Shown: piece after piece, positions 8,731 through 16,762 of the stretch
Position numbering within the stretch: position 1 is the first letter of the stretch
How the letters are laid out: each line of letters opens with the position of its first letter
Source: an uncultured Algibacter sp.
Lineage (GTDB): Bacteria > Bacteroidota > Bacteroidia > Flavobacteriales > Flavobacteriaceae
NCBI GenBank assembly: GCA_947502405.1
Contig: CANMZT010000001.1
Location: forward strand, 1-64,000
Direction: 5' to 3'
DNA length: 64,000 bases
Position numbers and translations under genes: made by a program
Notes under the pieces: model-generated
Told to the model about the DNA's origin: nothing
Database searches by the model: none
The model's input: the letters and a program-made list of their open reading frames with translations, nothing else

Positions 8731-10401
8731 TTAGTACGTTACATTTTGCTTGTCTAAAACCGTTTTTGTTCTATAAGCATATAATAATAAATAAGCAAAA
8801 CAGGCTACGGCAATCCAATAGGATGATTGTATGTCAAACACATCAGCAAGTTTACCTTGCACCGGAGGAATAATAGCACCCCCAAGAATCATCATAATTA
8901 AAAATGCCGACCCTTGTGATGTGTATTTTCCTAAGCCTGCAATACTCAAGGTAAAAATACATGGCCACATTATGGAACAGAATAATCCGCCAGATAAAAA
9001 TGCAAACAGTGCAATATTTCCAGAAGAAAATAAGCCTATTAACATACCCAAAACACCTAGTAAGCTAAACACCTTAAGTGTTGCTACAGGATTATCTTTG
9101 GCTATAAAAAAGCCTATAATTTGTACAGCAATACAAATACTAAAAAATAAAATTTCATTGGAAGTAAAACTATATTTTATTGAATTCACCAATATAATCA
9201 CACCAAAAGCAATATATGGTACAATAATTAGTAGTGCTTTTTTTAAACCTTTGCTAGGATTAAAAACTGTTATGGAGCCTACCCAACGACCAATCATTAA
9301 ACCACCCCAATACAATGATATATACGAACCCAGTTCAGAATCGTTTAAAACTGGCAACCCTAAAGCATTTAATCCAGAACCTTCAACCCCTTTTTTTAGC
9401 AACTCTCCTAAGTTACTACCAATGGTAACCTCAACACCCACATAAGTGAATATAGCTAACATCCCCAAAACAAGTTGAGGATATTTCATAGCGCCCCAAC
9501 CATCTGGTTTTTTTGTTGCACTTGAGTTTGCTACAAACACAGAGACTATTACAGCAAAAAGGGCTATAAACAATACAATTAATCGTGTTTGTTCCAAATC
9601 TTCAGTGGCAATAGCATCATCCGAATATGTGCTAAATATATAACCGAAACAGCCAATAATAATTAAGGTTAAAACTATTAGTAAGTTTTGTGCTTTCTTA
9701 GCAGGTTCAAAGGCGGTATCTGATTTTAAAGCTGGTAGTTTTTTTGAAAAATAAAATAAGGCAGCAGCACCTAAGAAAAGTAATCCAACACCAACATATA
9801 GCCATTGAACAGTGATTAAGGTAATTTCATTATTAGCTATCATGTTAGCCAATTCATTGGTAGACCACGAAGCTGAACCAAAAATGACAAGACTAACCAC
9901 AACAGGGCCAATAGTTGTTCCAAAAGAATTAACACCACCTGCAAGATTTAAACGATGCGAGCCTGTTTTAGGATCACCCAAAGCAATTGTAAATGGATTT
10001 GCTGCTGTTTGTTGCAGTGAGAACCCTAAGCCAACTATAAATAAAACCACAAGTACAAAATAAAATACTGTTGTTTGCCCTTGTTCCGCTCCTGATGTTG
10101 CTGGAAACATAACAAATGCACCAATAGCCGATAACAACAAACCATATACAATACCATTTTTATAACCCCAGTTATTCAAAATATCTCGTTTTACAGCACT
10201 AGACATAATGAATAATAATAGAGCACCAATGTAATAAGCCCCATAAAAGGCAAAATCTACTAGCTGAGATTGAAATTGATCTATATTAAAATAAGTCTTA
10301 CAAAACGGAATAAATACACCGTTTGAAGCTGCAATAAACCCCCAAAAGAAAAATACGGTTACTAAAGTGGCAAGAGCAGATTTGTTGTTTTTAGTGTTCA
10401 T
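8731..10401 (-). CDS. Sugar MFS transporter, FucP-like family
   Basis: It is an inner-membrane sugar:proton symporter of the FucP/GluP branch of the major facilitator superfamily. The N-terminus is typical of the branch ([21 protein letters not shown]). [16 protein letters not shown] in TM4-5, and [16 protein letters not shown] just after it, are FucP-family hallmarks. The closing helices carry [16 protein letters not shown]. At 556 residues it is longer than the usual 410-440. The extra sequence is in the middle (about 235-300), with two additional hydrophobic stretches ([17 protein letters not shown] and [17 protein letters not shown]), so about 14 membrane segments are likely. The sugar is unknown, since no catabolic gene is adjacent. 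Confidence 0.87.
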   Translation of the reverse strand: MNTKNNKSALATLVTVFFFWGFIAASNGVFIPFCKTYFNIDQFQSQLVDFAFYGAYYIGALLLFIMSSAVKRDILNNWGYKNGIVYGLLLSAIGAFVMFPATSGAEQGQTTVFYFVLVVLFIVGLGFSLQQTAANPFTIALGDPKTGSHRLNLAGGVNSFGTTIGPVVVSLVIFGSASWSTNELANMIANNEITLITVQWLYVGVGLLFLGAAALFYFSKKLPALKSDTAFEPAKKAQNLLIVLTLIIIGCFGYIFSTYSDDAIATEDLEQTRLIVLFIALFAVIVSVFVANSSATKKPDGWGAMKYPQLVLGMLAIFTYVGVEVTIGSNLGELLKKGVEGSGLNALGLPVLNDSELGSYISLYWGGLMIGRWVGSITVFNPSKGLKKALLIIVPYIAFGVIILVNSIKYSFTSNEILFFSICIAVQIIGFFIAKDNPVATLKVFSLLGVLGMLIGLFSSGNIALFAFLSGGLFCSIMWPCIFTLSIAGLGKYTSQGSAFLIMMILGGAIIPPVQGKLADVFDIQSSYWIAVACFAYLLLYAYRTKTVLDKQNVTY

Positions 10402-10567
10402 AAATAGAAATTTAGTATACTATTAAAACACCTAAGATAATAAAATGAGTGAAAGTCATATTTTAAAAAGAAGGTAGGTATTAATTAATTTTTAGAAATA
10501 TACCATTAACACTTTTATAAGATTTAAAGCGCGCTCATATCCGTATCTTTACAAAAAACATTAAACT

Positions 10568-11797
10568 GTGCGTTGGATTATTTTATTACTCATTTTTTTA
10601 GTTATAGAAATTTATGCGTTTCAAGCATTCCGTACCATATCTAAAAATCTATTGATAACCTCAATATATTGGGTAATTACCTTTTTGGTAATGGGCAATT
10701 GCTTTGTCAGATTATATGGCATTACTAGAGCAGATTATGGAACTCCTCAAGCATTTGCATTTGGGTTTTTAATAGCACTTTTAGTACCCAAATTGATAAT
10801 TATAGCTGTTATGCTTACTGAAGATGTGTTTAGAGTACCTCAGGCTATTTTTAGATATTTTACTGAAGGGCCAAATGAGCGCGTAAATTTTTTGCCATCA
10901 AGGAGAGCATTTATTTCTAAGATTGCATTAGGTATTGCAGCAATACCGTTTGGTGCCATTTTATACGGACTCTATAGGGGTAAGTATAATTTTAAAGTTT
11001 TAAAATATAGTCTAAGCTTTGAGGATTTACCAGAAGCTTTTGATGGTTACAAATTAACACAGATTAGTGATGTGCATTCTGGAAGTTTTGATAATATAGA
11101 AAAGGTAGAATATGCCATTAATTTAATAAATGAACAACAAAGCGACGTTATTTTGTTTACAGGAGACATGGTAAACAATGAAGCTAAAGAAATGCTACCT
11201 TACATAGATATTTTTAGCAAACTAAAAGCTAAAGATGGCTTGTATTCTGTTTTAGGAAACCATGATTATGGCGATTATTTAAGATGGGAAACACCAGAAG
11301 CTAAAGCTAAAAATTTAAAGCACTTAAAAGACATTCAAAAAGAAATTGGATTTAATTTATTATTAAATGAAAGCAAGTACATTGAAAAAAATGGAGAAAA
11401 GATAGCTTTAATTGGTGTTGAAAATTGGGGTGCAGGAGGCTTTAAAAAAGCTGGCGATTTAAAAAAAGCTACAAAAAATATAACTAAAGAAGATTTTAAA
11501 ATATTATTAAGTCACGATCCATCACATTGGGAGAAACAGGTTATTAATGATGATTATCATTATCATTTAACGCTAAGTGGTCATACCCACGGCATGCAGT
11601 TTGGTATAGAAATACCTGGTTGGTTTAAATGGAGTCCTGTAAAATGGCGCTATAAGTATTGGGCAGGCATATACCAAGAGCTGGGGCAATTTATAAATGT
11701 TAATAGGGGTTTTGGTTATTTAGGCTTTCCAGGTCGTGTTGGTATTTGGCCAGAAATTACAGTTATAGAACTTAAAAAAGGCTCTGATAGTGCGTAA
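10568..11797 (+). CDS. Membrane-anchored metallophosphoesterase (calcineurin-like)
   Basis: The start is a GTG (MRWIILLLIF); no in-frame ATG lies upstream. The N-terminal 140 residues hold three or four membrane segments. The rest is a YkuE/YaeI-like metallophosphoesterase with all five metal-site motifs: QISDVHSGSFDN (about 168), FTGDMVNNE (about 197), LGNHDYGDY (about 231), LSHDPSHWE (about 316) and LSGHTHGMQFG (about 337). Family members hydrolyse phosphomonoesters or diesters, in some cases lipid intermediates such as UDP-diacylglucosamine. The substrate here cannot be told. The catalytic domain probably sits at the membrane face. The thioredoxin-like gene follows 54 bp downstream with its own promoter. 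Confidence 0.88.
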   Translation: MRWIILLLIFLVIEIYAFQAFRTISKNLLITSIYWVITFLVMGNCFVRLYGITRADYGTPQAFAFGFLIALLVPKLIIIAVMLTEDVFRVPQAIFRYFTEGPNERVNFLPSRRAFISKIALGIAAIPFGAILYGLYRGKYNFKVLKYSLSFEDLPEAFDGYKLTQISDVHSGSFDNIEKVEYAINLINEQQSDVILFTGDMVNNEAKEMLPYIDIFSKLKAKDGLYSVLGNHDYGDYLRWETPEAKAKNLKHLKDIQKEIGFNLLLNESKYIEKNGEKIALIGVENWGAGGFKKAGDLKKATKNITKEDFKILLSHDPSHWEKQVINDDYHYHLTLSGHTHGMQFGIEIPGWFKWSPVKWRYKYWAGIYQELGQFINVNRGFGYLGFPGRVGIWPEITVIELKKGSDSA

Positions 11798-11811
11798 TTG
11801 CATGGAAATGT

Positions 11812-11819
11812 TATATTTG
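11812..11819 (+). promoter_or_regulatory. -7 element (TATATTTG) for the thioredoxin-like gene
   Basis: TATATTTG is an exact TAnnTTTG match 32 nt before the ATG at 11852. Because it lies inside the longer open frame that begins at 11798, it supports the internal ATG as the true start. Confidence 0.6.
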
Positions 11820-11851
11820 TAATACAGTGTTTTAACTCAAACATTAAGAGT

Positions 11852-12148
11852 ATGTCAAAATTTGGGGAACTTATAGATGTTGAAATTCCAGTTTTGTTAG
11901 ATTTCTACACAGAACTGAATGGACAATCTGAATCTATGCATCTTGTTTTAAGAGACGTAGCAGCTGCTTTAGGGGATAAGGCAAAGGTTATAAAAATTGA
12001 TGTTGAAAAAAATCAAGAACTCGCAGAAGCACTTCGGGTAAAAACTTTACCAACATTAATTATATATAAAGATGGTGAGATGAAATGGCGACAAAGTGGC
12101 GAACAAAATGCCAATACTTTAATTGATGTTATTCAAGAATACATTTAA
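11852..12148 (+). CDS. Thioredoxin-fold protein lacking the active-site cysteines
   Basis: It is a 98-residue thioredoxin fold: PVLLDFYTE (strand with the buried Asp17), then KVIKIDVEKNQELAEALRV, then the cis-Pro loop KTLPTLIIYKDG, and a final helix. The redox site is gone. Where thioredoxins have WCGPCK, this protein has LNGQSE (residues 22-27), and there is no cysteine anywhere. It therefore cannot act as a dithiol reductase. A scaffold, chaperone or binding role is inference. The rest of the fold is well kept, which argues against a decaying pseudogene. The ATG at 11852 is preferred because a strong -7 element lies between it and the upstream in-frame start. Confidence 0.85.
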   Translation: MSKFGELIDVEIPVLLDFYTELNGQSESMHLVLRDVAAALGDKAKVIKIDVEKNQELAEALRVKTLPTLIIYKDGEMKWRQSGEQNANTLIDVIQEYI

Positions 12149-12162
12149 GTAATAATTTTTAG

Positions 12163-12326
12163 GGCGTTACCACAAGGGTTGGGCTTTCAACTATGTCTTT
12201 TTAAAAACGTCATTGCGAGGATTAAGCGCCGTGGCAATCTATTAAATTTTAGGAGCACTCCTGTTTTAAGTCTCCTTAGTTTTTAAAAAGGATGCTACTT
12301 TTCCCTATAGCTATCGGGATTAACGC
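12163..12326 (+). repeat. Dispersed repeat with GCGTTA ends, copy 2 (composite)
   Basis: It begins GGCGTTACCACAAGGGTT, continues GGGCTTTC, and ends GGGATTAACGC, matching the ends of copies 1 and 3. The middle is different and itself composite. Positions 12208-12240 hold the widespread CGTCATTGCGAGG...GTGGCAATCT type repeat (ATTGC and GCAAT can pair). 12302-12319 is the near-palindrome TCCCTATAGCTATCGGGA. It fills the gap between the thioredoxin-like gene and the convergent deacetylase gene, where I see nothing else. Confidence 0.7.
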
Positions 12327-12337
12327 AAACCAGAACT

Positions 12338-13009
12338 TCAATTAAAATTCAAAGCTTCAAAAGAAAATCCTTTACCAACAAAATGTTCTAAAACTTTAGG
12401 TAATGCATATTGCATATTTTTTGATGCCTTTACACTGTCATGAAAAACAATAATACTTCCGTTAGAGGCTTTATTTAAAACATTATCTAAACATTGCTCA
12501 GGAGATACGTTTTTATCCCAATCAAAAGATAAAATATCCCACATAATTATTTTATAACCCAAGGATATTAACTTCTTGCCTTGTTTTGGTGTTATTTGTC
12601 CGTAAGGAGGACGAAAAAGATTGACGATTAACGAATTTTGATTAAAGATTTTAGAACTTGCAATCTGAGATTTTAAAACAGATTCGCATAAATTAATATT
12701 GTTCAAATAATCTTCAACCTTAGTTTCCCAACCCTTAATATGATTATGCGTATGGTTACCAATAGCATGCCCACTATTTAAAATATTCTGAAAAATTTCA
12801 GGATGCTTTTCAATATTATGTCCGATGCAAAAAAAGGAAGCTTTAGCTCTGTATTGCTTCAAAATATCTAAAGTCCAATTGGTAATTTCTGGAGTTGGTC
12901 CATCATCAAAAGTTAAATAGATAATTTTCTCTGTTGTAGACATGTTCCAAACATAATTCGGAAACAGTTTTTTTGCAACAACTGGTGTTTTTACAGGAGC
13001 TAAGGGCAT
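12338..13009 (-). CDS. Polysaccharide deacetylase family protein (NodB homology)
   Basis: It has the carbohydrate esterase 4 fold, which removes N-acetyl groups from chitin-, peptidoglycan- or exopolysaccharide-type sugars with a divalent metal. The motifs are IIYLTFDDGPTPEI (catalytic base Asp and metal Asp), ASFFCIGHNI, GHAIGNHTHNH (metal His pair), FRPPYGQIT, and IIMWDILSFDWD. SIIVFHDSV near the end holds the catalytic His. At 223 residues it is a compact single domain with no clear signal peptide, so it may act in the cytoplasm or be exported unconventionally. It starts 13 nt after the DUF2723 gene ends, so they form an operon, which suggests a joint role in surface glycan or glycoprotein work. 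Confidence 0.9.
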   Translation of the reverse strand: MPLAPVKTPVVAKKLFPNYVWNMSTTEKIIYLTFDDGPTPEITNWTLDILKQYRAKASFFCIGHNIEKHPEIFQNILNSGHAIGNHTHNHIKGWETKVEDYLNNINLCESVLKSQIASSKIFNQNSLIVNLFRPPYGQITPKQGKKLISLGYKIIMWDILSFDWDKNVSPEQCLDNVLNKASNGSIIVFHDSVKASKNMQYALPKVLEHFVGKGFSFEALNFN

Positions 13010-13022
13010 GCCTTAAACGGTA

Positions 13023-16000
13023 TTAATTCGAGCTATCACTTTCAATAGATATGCCGCTATCAACAGGAATGTCTGTATCAGTTCTAACTTCATCTTCTTC
13101 TACATCATCACCATAAAAATGTTTAAAAGCTCTCAAGTAATTATTAAATACATCACCTTCGGCTTCAGCAAACTCCATATCATATTTTATTAAAACATCA
13201 ATCAGGCCTTTATAACGTTGAATATCAGTATAAATATCTTCAAATAAACGTTCTTGGTTGTCAATCTTTAAACTGCTGTAATAAGATAAGCTTTCTTGAT
13301 ATTTTTTTGCAACATCTTTAAATAAACGTTGTGCTTTTTCCTTGTTACCAACTTCATAATACGCCCCAATAAATGGTTCTAATAAAGTGTAATATCCAAA
13401 ATAGTCTACAGGCATGTTATCCATAGCTATATCTGCAATTTCTTCAGCTTTATTCAGCTTGTCTTCATTAATTAACTGTTCAGTAAGGCGTGCTAAGTTG
13501 CCTCTGTAAGTAATTGAGTTTTTACGTGTTTCCACATCATGATATATCTCAGAGCTTCCGCTATTACCCCAATCCCAGTTTTTAACTTTCTCATACATTA
13601 AATCGCTATCAACACGTCCCATGTCAAAAGGATTTGCTCTGTCAACTGCTGTTCTGATAGGTACAAGTTTGTAACACATACCATCCAATTGTAAGTAGTC
13701 TTTCATCCAGATATAGTCATCATCTCCAAAACTTCCGCCAGTAAAATATATAGGGCGCTTCCATTCGTTATTAGCAACAATGTCCAGCATTAATAATCGG
13801 TTTTTGTAAAGTGCGCCACCTGTAACTTTAATATCAATATGAGGTACAATTTTATCAGCGTCTTTTGGTTTTACAATCCCAGATTTTAAGGCATTTTCTT
13901 TATTTACTGGAATACGTAAATAAGGTGTAGGTAAATAGGTTGAATTAGCATCTTGTTCTCTAACATTAGCTAAATCTATCCCACGCTGTTGTAAGATGTA
14001 TTTATATTTTGTTTTAGGATTATCACTAGCAACGAAATCTAAAAAGCGTTTAACTTCTAGAGTGTCTTTAACTACAGGTTGAATAATAATATAATCATTA
14101 GTGCCGTATTTATATAAGTCGTGTGTGAGTTGTGATGGCACAGGATCACTCTCATAAGCTTTACGTTTCATTTGGTCGATGTACCAATCTGTTTGAAATA
14201 AACTCGTATTAACAACACGTACATCAGTTCTATACCCTTCAATTTCTTGGGCATACCAAAGCGCAAAGGTGTCGTTATCTCCTATGGTGAATAAAATGGC
14301 GTTTTCAGCACAAGAATCTAAATACATTTTTGCCATAGCTCTGGCGGTATATTTATCAGATCGGTCATGATCATCCCAGTTATTAGCAGCTAAAATTCCA
14401 GGAACTAATATTAAGCAAGCAATAGTAACTATTGGAGCTACTAATTTTTTGGACATGTACTTTTTTAGTAAATCATAAATTCCATAAACCCCAAAACCAA
14501 TCCAAATAGCAAACACATAAAAAGAGCCTACTACCGAGTAATCACGTTCTCTAGGTTCAAAAGGACGCACATTGGTGTAAACCTGTATCGCAATTCCTGT
14601 AAAAAGGAAAAAAACAAGCATCACCCAGAAAAGTTTTTTGTCTTTATTAAATAAAAAGAAAAACCCTATTAAGCCTAAGATTAACGGTAATAAGTAATAC
14701 GTATTTCTGGCCTTATTATTTTTAACATCACTAGGTAAATTATCTTGAGAAAATCCAAGATGCCATTCATCAATAGGTTTTATACCAGAAATCCAATTGC
14801 CATGGTTATCATAACGCCCTTGAATATCATCTTGCCTTCCAGCAAAATTCCACATAAAATAACGCCAGTACATATAGCCTAATTGGTATTCGAAAAGGTA
14901 TCTAACATTACTTGCTAATGATGGTTTTTCAATATCTATGTAATCCTTAAACTGTTTCAGGAAATTATTATAATCTTCATAATCAATATTACCCTGTCTC
15001 ACATCGTTTCTAAATTTTGAAACCGCGCCAATCAACTCATTTTCCATGGCGTATTCAGACTTCAATTTGAAATCTAAAAAACCAGAAAACATCATATAAT
15101 TTTCAGCATGTTCAGGACTCCACATACGTGGTAATATTGAAGCGTGATCAGAATTGTAATTTTGCTTAGCATTTTTCCAATTGTTAACTACAACATACTC
15201 ACCTTTTTCTTCATCTTTTTCATATTTAGGTTTATCGTCTATATACGGGTTATTATCATCTAAATATGCGTATTGGTCAGTAAACTGAGGTCCGTAAAAT
15301 AAATGCGTTTCTGGGTATTGTTCTAAGTTATAATATGCTAATAATTCGCGCGCGCTAGAAGGGTTGTTCTCGTTAATTACAACATTGGCGTTAGCACGAA
15401 TAGGTAGCATTAACCATGTAGAAAATCCAATAATAATAAAGGTTAAACAGAGTATTCCAGTGTTTAAATGCGTGTAATTTTTTTTGCGGGTATATTTTAA
15501 GGCATAAAAAATAATAGCAACTAAAGCAATACCAGCTATAATGGAACCTGAGTTAAAAGGAAGACCAATAGAATTCACAAAAAACAACTCAAAAGCACTA
15601 AAAATCCTAAGAATATTAGGGGCTAATAATTTAAAGACAAATAGTAACACCCCAACCGAAACCACATTAGCAATAATAAAGTTTTTAATAGTTATGTCTT
15701 TGTAGTTTTTAAAGTAATAGATAAGCCCAATAGCAGGTATAGTTAATAAACCCATAAAGTGAACTCCAAAAGAAAGCCCAATAACAAAGGCGATTAAAAT
15801 AAGCCAACGGTTACCACGTGGCTTGTCCATATCTTGTTCCCAACGTAAACCTAACCAAAATAAAACCGACATAATTAAAGTAGCCATTGCATAAACCTCA
15901 GTTTCTACAGCATTAAACCAAAACGAATCTGTAAAAGTAAACGCTAAACTTCCAACCAATCCACTGCCTAAAATAGCCATAGCTTTTCCTTGAGTCATAT

Positions 16001-16334
16001 CTTTTTTGCCACCAACTAATTTTTTAAGGAGTAAAGTAATAGTCCAAAACATAAAAAGAATGGTAAATGCACTAGAAATAGCACTCATCATATTCATCAT
16101 AAACCCAACTTGCGAGGGCTCAAAAGCAAACATAGAGAAAAACGCACCCATCATCTGGAAAAGCGGAGCCCCTGGAGGGTGTCCTACCTGCAACTTAGCC
16201 GACGTTAATATATATTCACCGGCATCCCAATAACTTACTGTAGGTTCAACGGTTAAGCTATACGTAATCAATGCTATTAAAAAGGAGAACCAGCCTAAAA
16301 TGGTATTCCATTTTTTATAGTTTAAATGTGCCAT
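13023..16334 (-). CDS. DUF2723 membrane protein (mannosyltransferase-like, GT-C type)
   Basis: It is a large polytopic protein (1103 residues) with the DUF2723 region at the N-terminus. TYSLTVEPTVSYWDAGEY, then LQVGHPPGAPLFQM, resembles the acidic first-loop motif of GT-C glycosyltransferases. About 11-13 hydrophobic segments occupy residues 10-330 and 550-680. A soluble periplasmic-type domain follows (FTIGDNDTFALWYAQ), and the C-terminal 200 residues are helical and TPR-like (EDKLNKAEEIADIA, FIGAYYEVGNKEKAQRLF). The family is common in Bacteroidota and has been linked to protein O-mannosylation, so glycosylation of exported proteins is a reasonable inference. It is followed at 13 nt by the deacetylase gene. 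Confidence 0.87.
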   Translation of the reverse strand: MAHLNYKKWNTILGWFSFLIALITYSLTVEPTVSYWDAGEYILTSAKLQVGHPPGAPLFQMMGAFFSMFAFEPSQVGFMMNMMSAISSAFTILFMFWTITLLLKKLVGGKKDMTQGKAMAILGSGLVGSLAFTFTDSFWFNAVETEVYAMATLIMSVLFWLGLRWEQDMDKPRGNRWLILIAFVIGLSFGVHFMGLLTIPAIGLIYYFKNYKDITIKNFIIANVVSVGVLLFVFKLLAPNILRIFSAFELFFVNSIGLPFNSGSIIAGIALVAIIFYALKYTRKKNYTHLNTGILCLTFIIIGFSTWLMLPIRANANVVINENNPSSARELLAYYNLEQYPETHLFYGPQFTDQYAYLDDNNPYIDDKPKYEKDEEKGEYVVVNNWKNAKQNYNSDHASILPRMWSPEHAENYMMFSGFLDFKLKSEYAMENELIGAVSKFRNDVRQGNIDYEDYNNFLKQFKDYIDIEKPSLASNVRYLFEYQLGYMYWRYFMWNFAGRQDDIQGRYDNHGNWISGIKPIDEWHLGFSQDNLPSDVKNNKARNTYYLLPLILGLIGFFFLFNKDKKLFWVMLVFFLFTGIAIQVYTNVRPFEPRERDYSVVGSFYVFAIWIGFGVYGIYDLLKKYMSKKLVAPIVTIACLILVPGILAANNWDDHDRSDKYTARAMAKMYLDSCAENAILFTIGDNDTFALWYAQEIEGYRTDVRVVNTSLFQTDWYIDQMKRKAYESDPVPSQLTHDLYKYGTNDYIIIQPVVKDTLEVKRFLDFVASDNPKTKYKYILQQRGIDLANVREQDANSTYLPTPYLRIPVNKENALKSGIVKPKDADKIVPHIDIKVTGGALYKNRLLMLDIVANNEWKRPIYFTGGSFGDDDYIWMKDYLQLDGMCYKLVPIRTAVDRANPFDMGRVDSDLMYEKVKNWDWGNSGSSEIYHDVETRKNSITYRGNLARLTEQLINEDKLNKAEEIADIAMDNMPVDYFGYYTLLEPFIGAYYEVGNKEKAQRLFKDVAKKYQESLSYYSSLKIDNQERLFEDIYTDIQRYKGLIDVLIKYDMEFAEAEGDVFNNYLRAFKHFYGDDVEEDEVRTDTDIPVDSGISIESDSSN

Positions 16335-16470
16335 ATATGTCTATGTTTATTTGCATTGGCGAATTTAACAATAAATCTCAAACGAGACCCAACTATTTGG
16401 TTTGTCTTAACATATGCACCAATACCAAACATAAAAACGTTAAGCAGGTTACATTATTTTGAAAAAATAC

Positions 16471-16500
16471 TTGTGCAAAGAAAATTTTATTTTAAATTTG
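16471..16500 (+). promoter_or_regulatory. Consensus promoter of tRNA-Gln
   Basis: TTG (16471-16473), a spacer of exactly 19 nt, then TAAATTTG (16493-16500) match the Bacteroidota housekeeping promoter (-33 TTG, -7 TAnnTTTG). The tRNA begins 18 nt after the box. It is the clearest full promoter in the window. Confidence 0.8.
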
Positions 16501-16517
16501 CACCCTCATTACAAGAA

Positions 16518-16590
16518 TGGCCTATGGTGTAACTGGCAACACGTTGGTTTTTGGTACCAAAGAGTCTAGGTTCGAGCCCTAGTGGGCCAA
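16518..16590 (+). tRNA. tRNA-Gln (anticodon TTG)
   Basis: The 73-nt sequence folds as a complete cloverleaf. The acceptor stem is TGGCCTA with TGGGCCA (one T-G pair). The D stem is GTGT/ACAC around AACTGGCA. The anticodon stem TTGGT/ACCAA has loop TTTTGGT, putting TTG at 16551-16553 (reads CAA). The variable loop is AGAGT, and the T arm is CTAGG-TTCGAGC-CCTAG. The discriminator base is A and the CCA end is not encoded. It stands alone, with its own promoter and terminator. Confidence 0.93.
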
Positions 16591-16599
16591 CAGAAATGT

Positions 16600-16634
16600 A
16601 AATCCTGATTATGAAAATAGTCAGGATTTTTCTT
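16600..16634 (+). terminator. Terminator of tRNA-Gln
   Basis: AAATCCTGATTAT pairs with ATAGTCAGGATTT (one T-G pair) around GAAA and runs into TTTTTCTTTTT, right after the tRNA. Confidence 0.85.
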
Positions 16635-16653
16635 TTTATAAGATTAGTGATTT

Positions 16654-16739
16654 GGGCGTTACCACAAGGGTCGGGCTTTCTGTTAAAGTTTTGGCTCGAT
16701 GCACGCCTCGCCAAAAGCTACCACTGCAATCCCTAACGC
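16654..16739 (+). repeat. Dispersed repeat with GCGTTA ends, copy 3
   Basis: It begins GGGCGTTACCACAAGGGTC, continues GGGCTTTC, and ends CAATCCCTAACGC. It has the same orientation as copy 2 and the opposite of copy 1. The middle holds a hairpin (TTTTGGC 16689-16695, GCCAAAA 16710-16716) unrelated to the middles of the other copies. It fills the gap between the tRNA terminator and the convergent stress-protein gene. Confidence 0.75.
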
Positions 16740-16762
16740 AAAGATAAACTCCATTTAAATGT

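Noticed and set aside
8831-9445. 204-codon plus-strand frame opposite the FucP-like gene
   Set aside because: It mirrors a hydrophobic membrane-protein gene, a frequent source of long shadow frames. There is no recognisable domain and no promoter box.
11798-11851. N-terminal extension of the thioredoxin-like protein
   Set aside because: A strong -7 element (11812-11819) lies inside the extension, which also has no resemblance to the fold. The ATG at 11852 is used.
16487-16714. 75-codon minus-strand reading frame across the tRNA and the repeat
   Set aside because: It runs antisense through a complete tRNA-Gln gene and its terminator into a dispersed repeat copy. There is no protein-like pattern.
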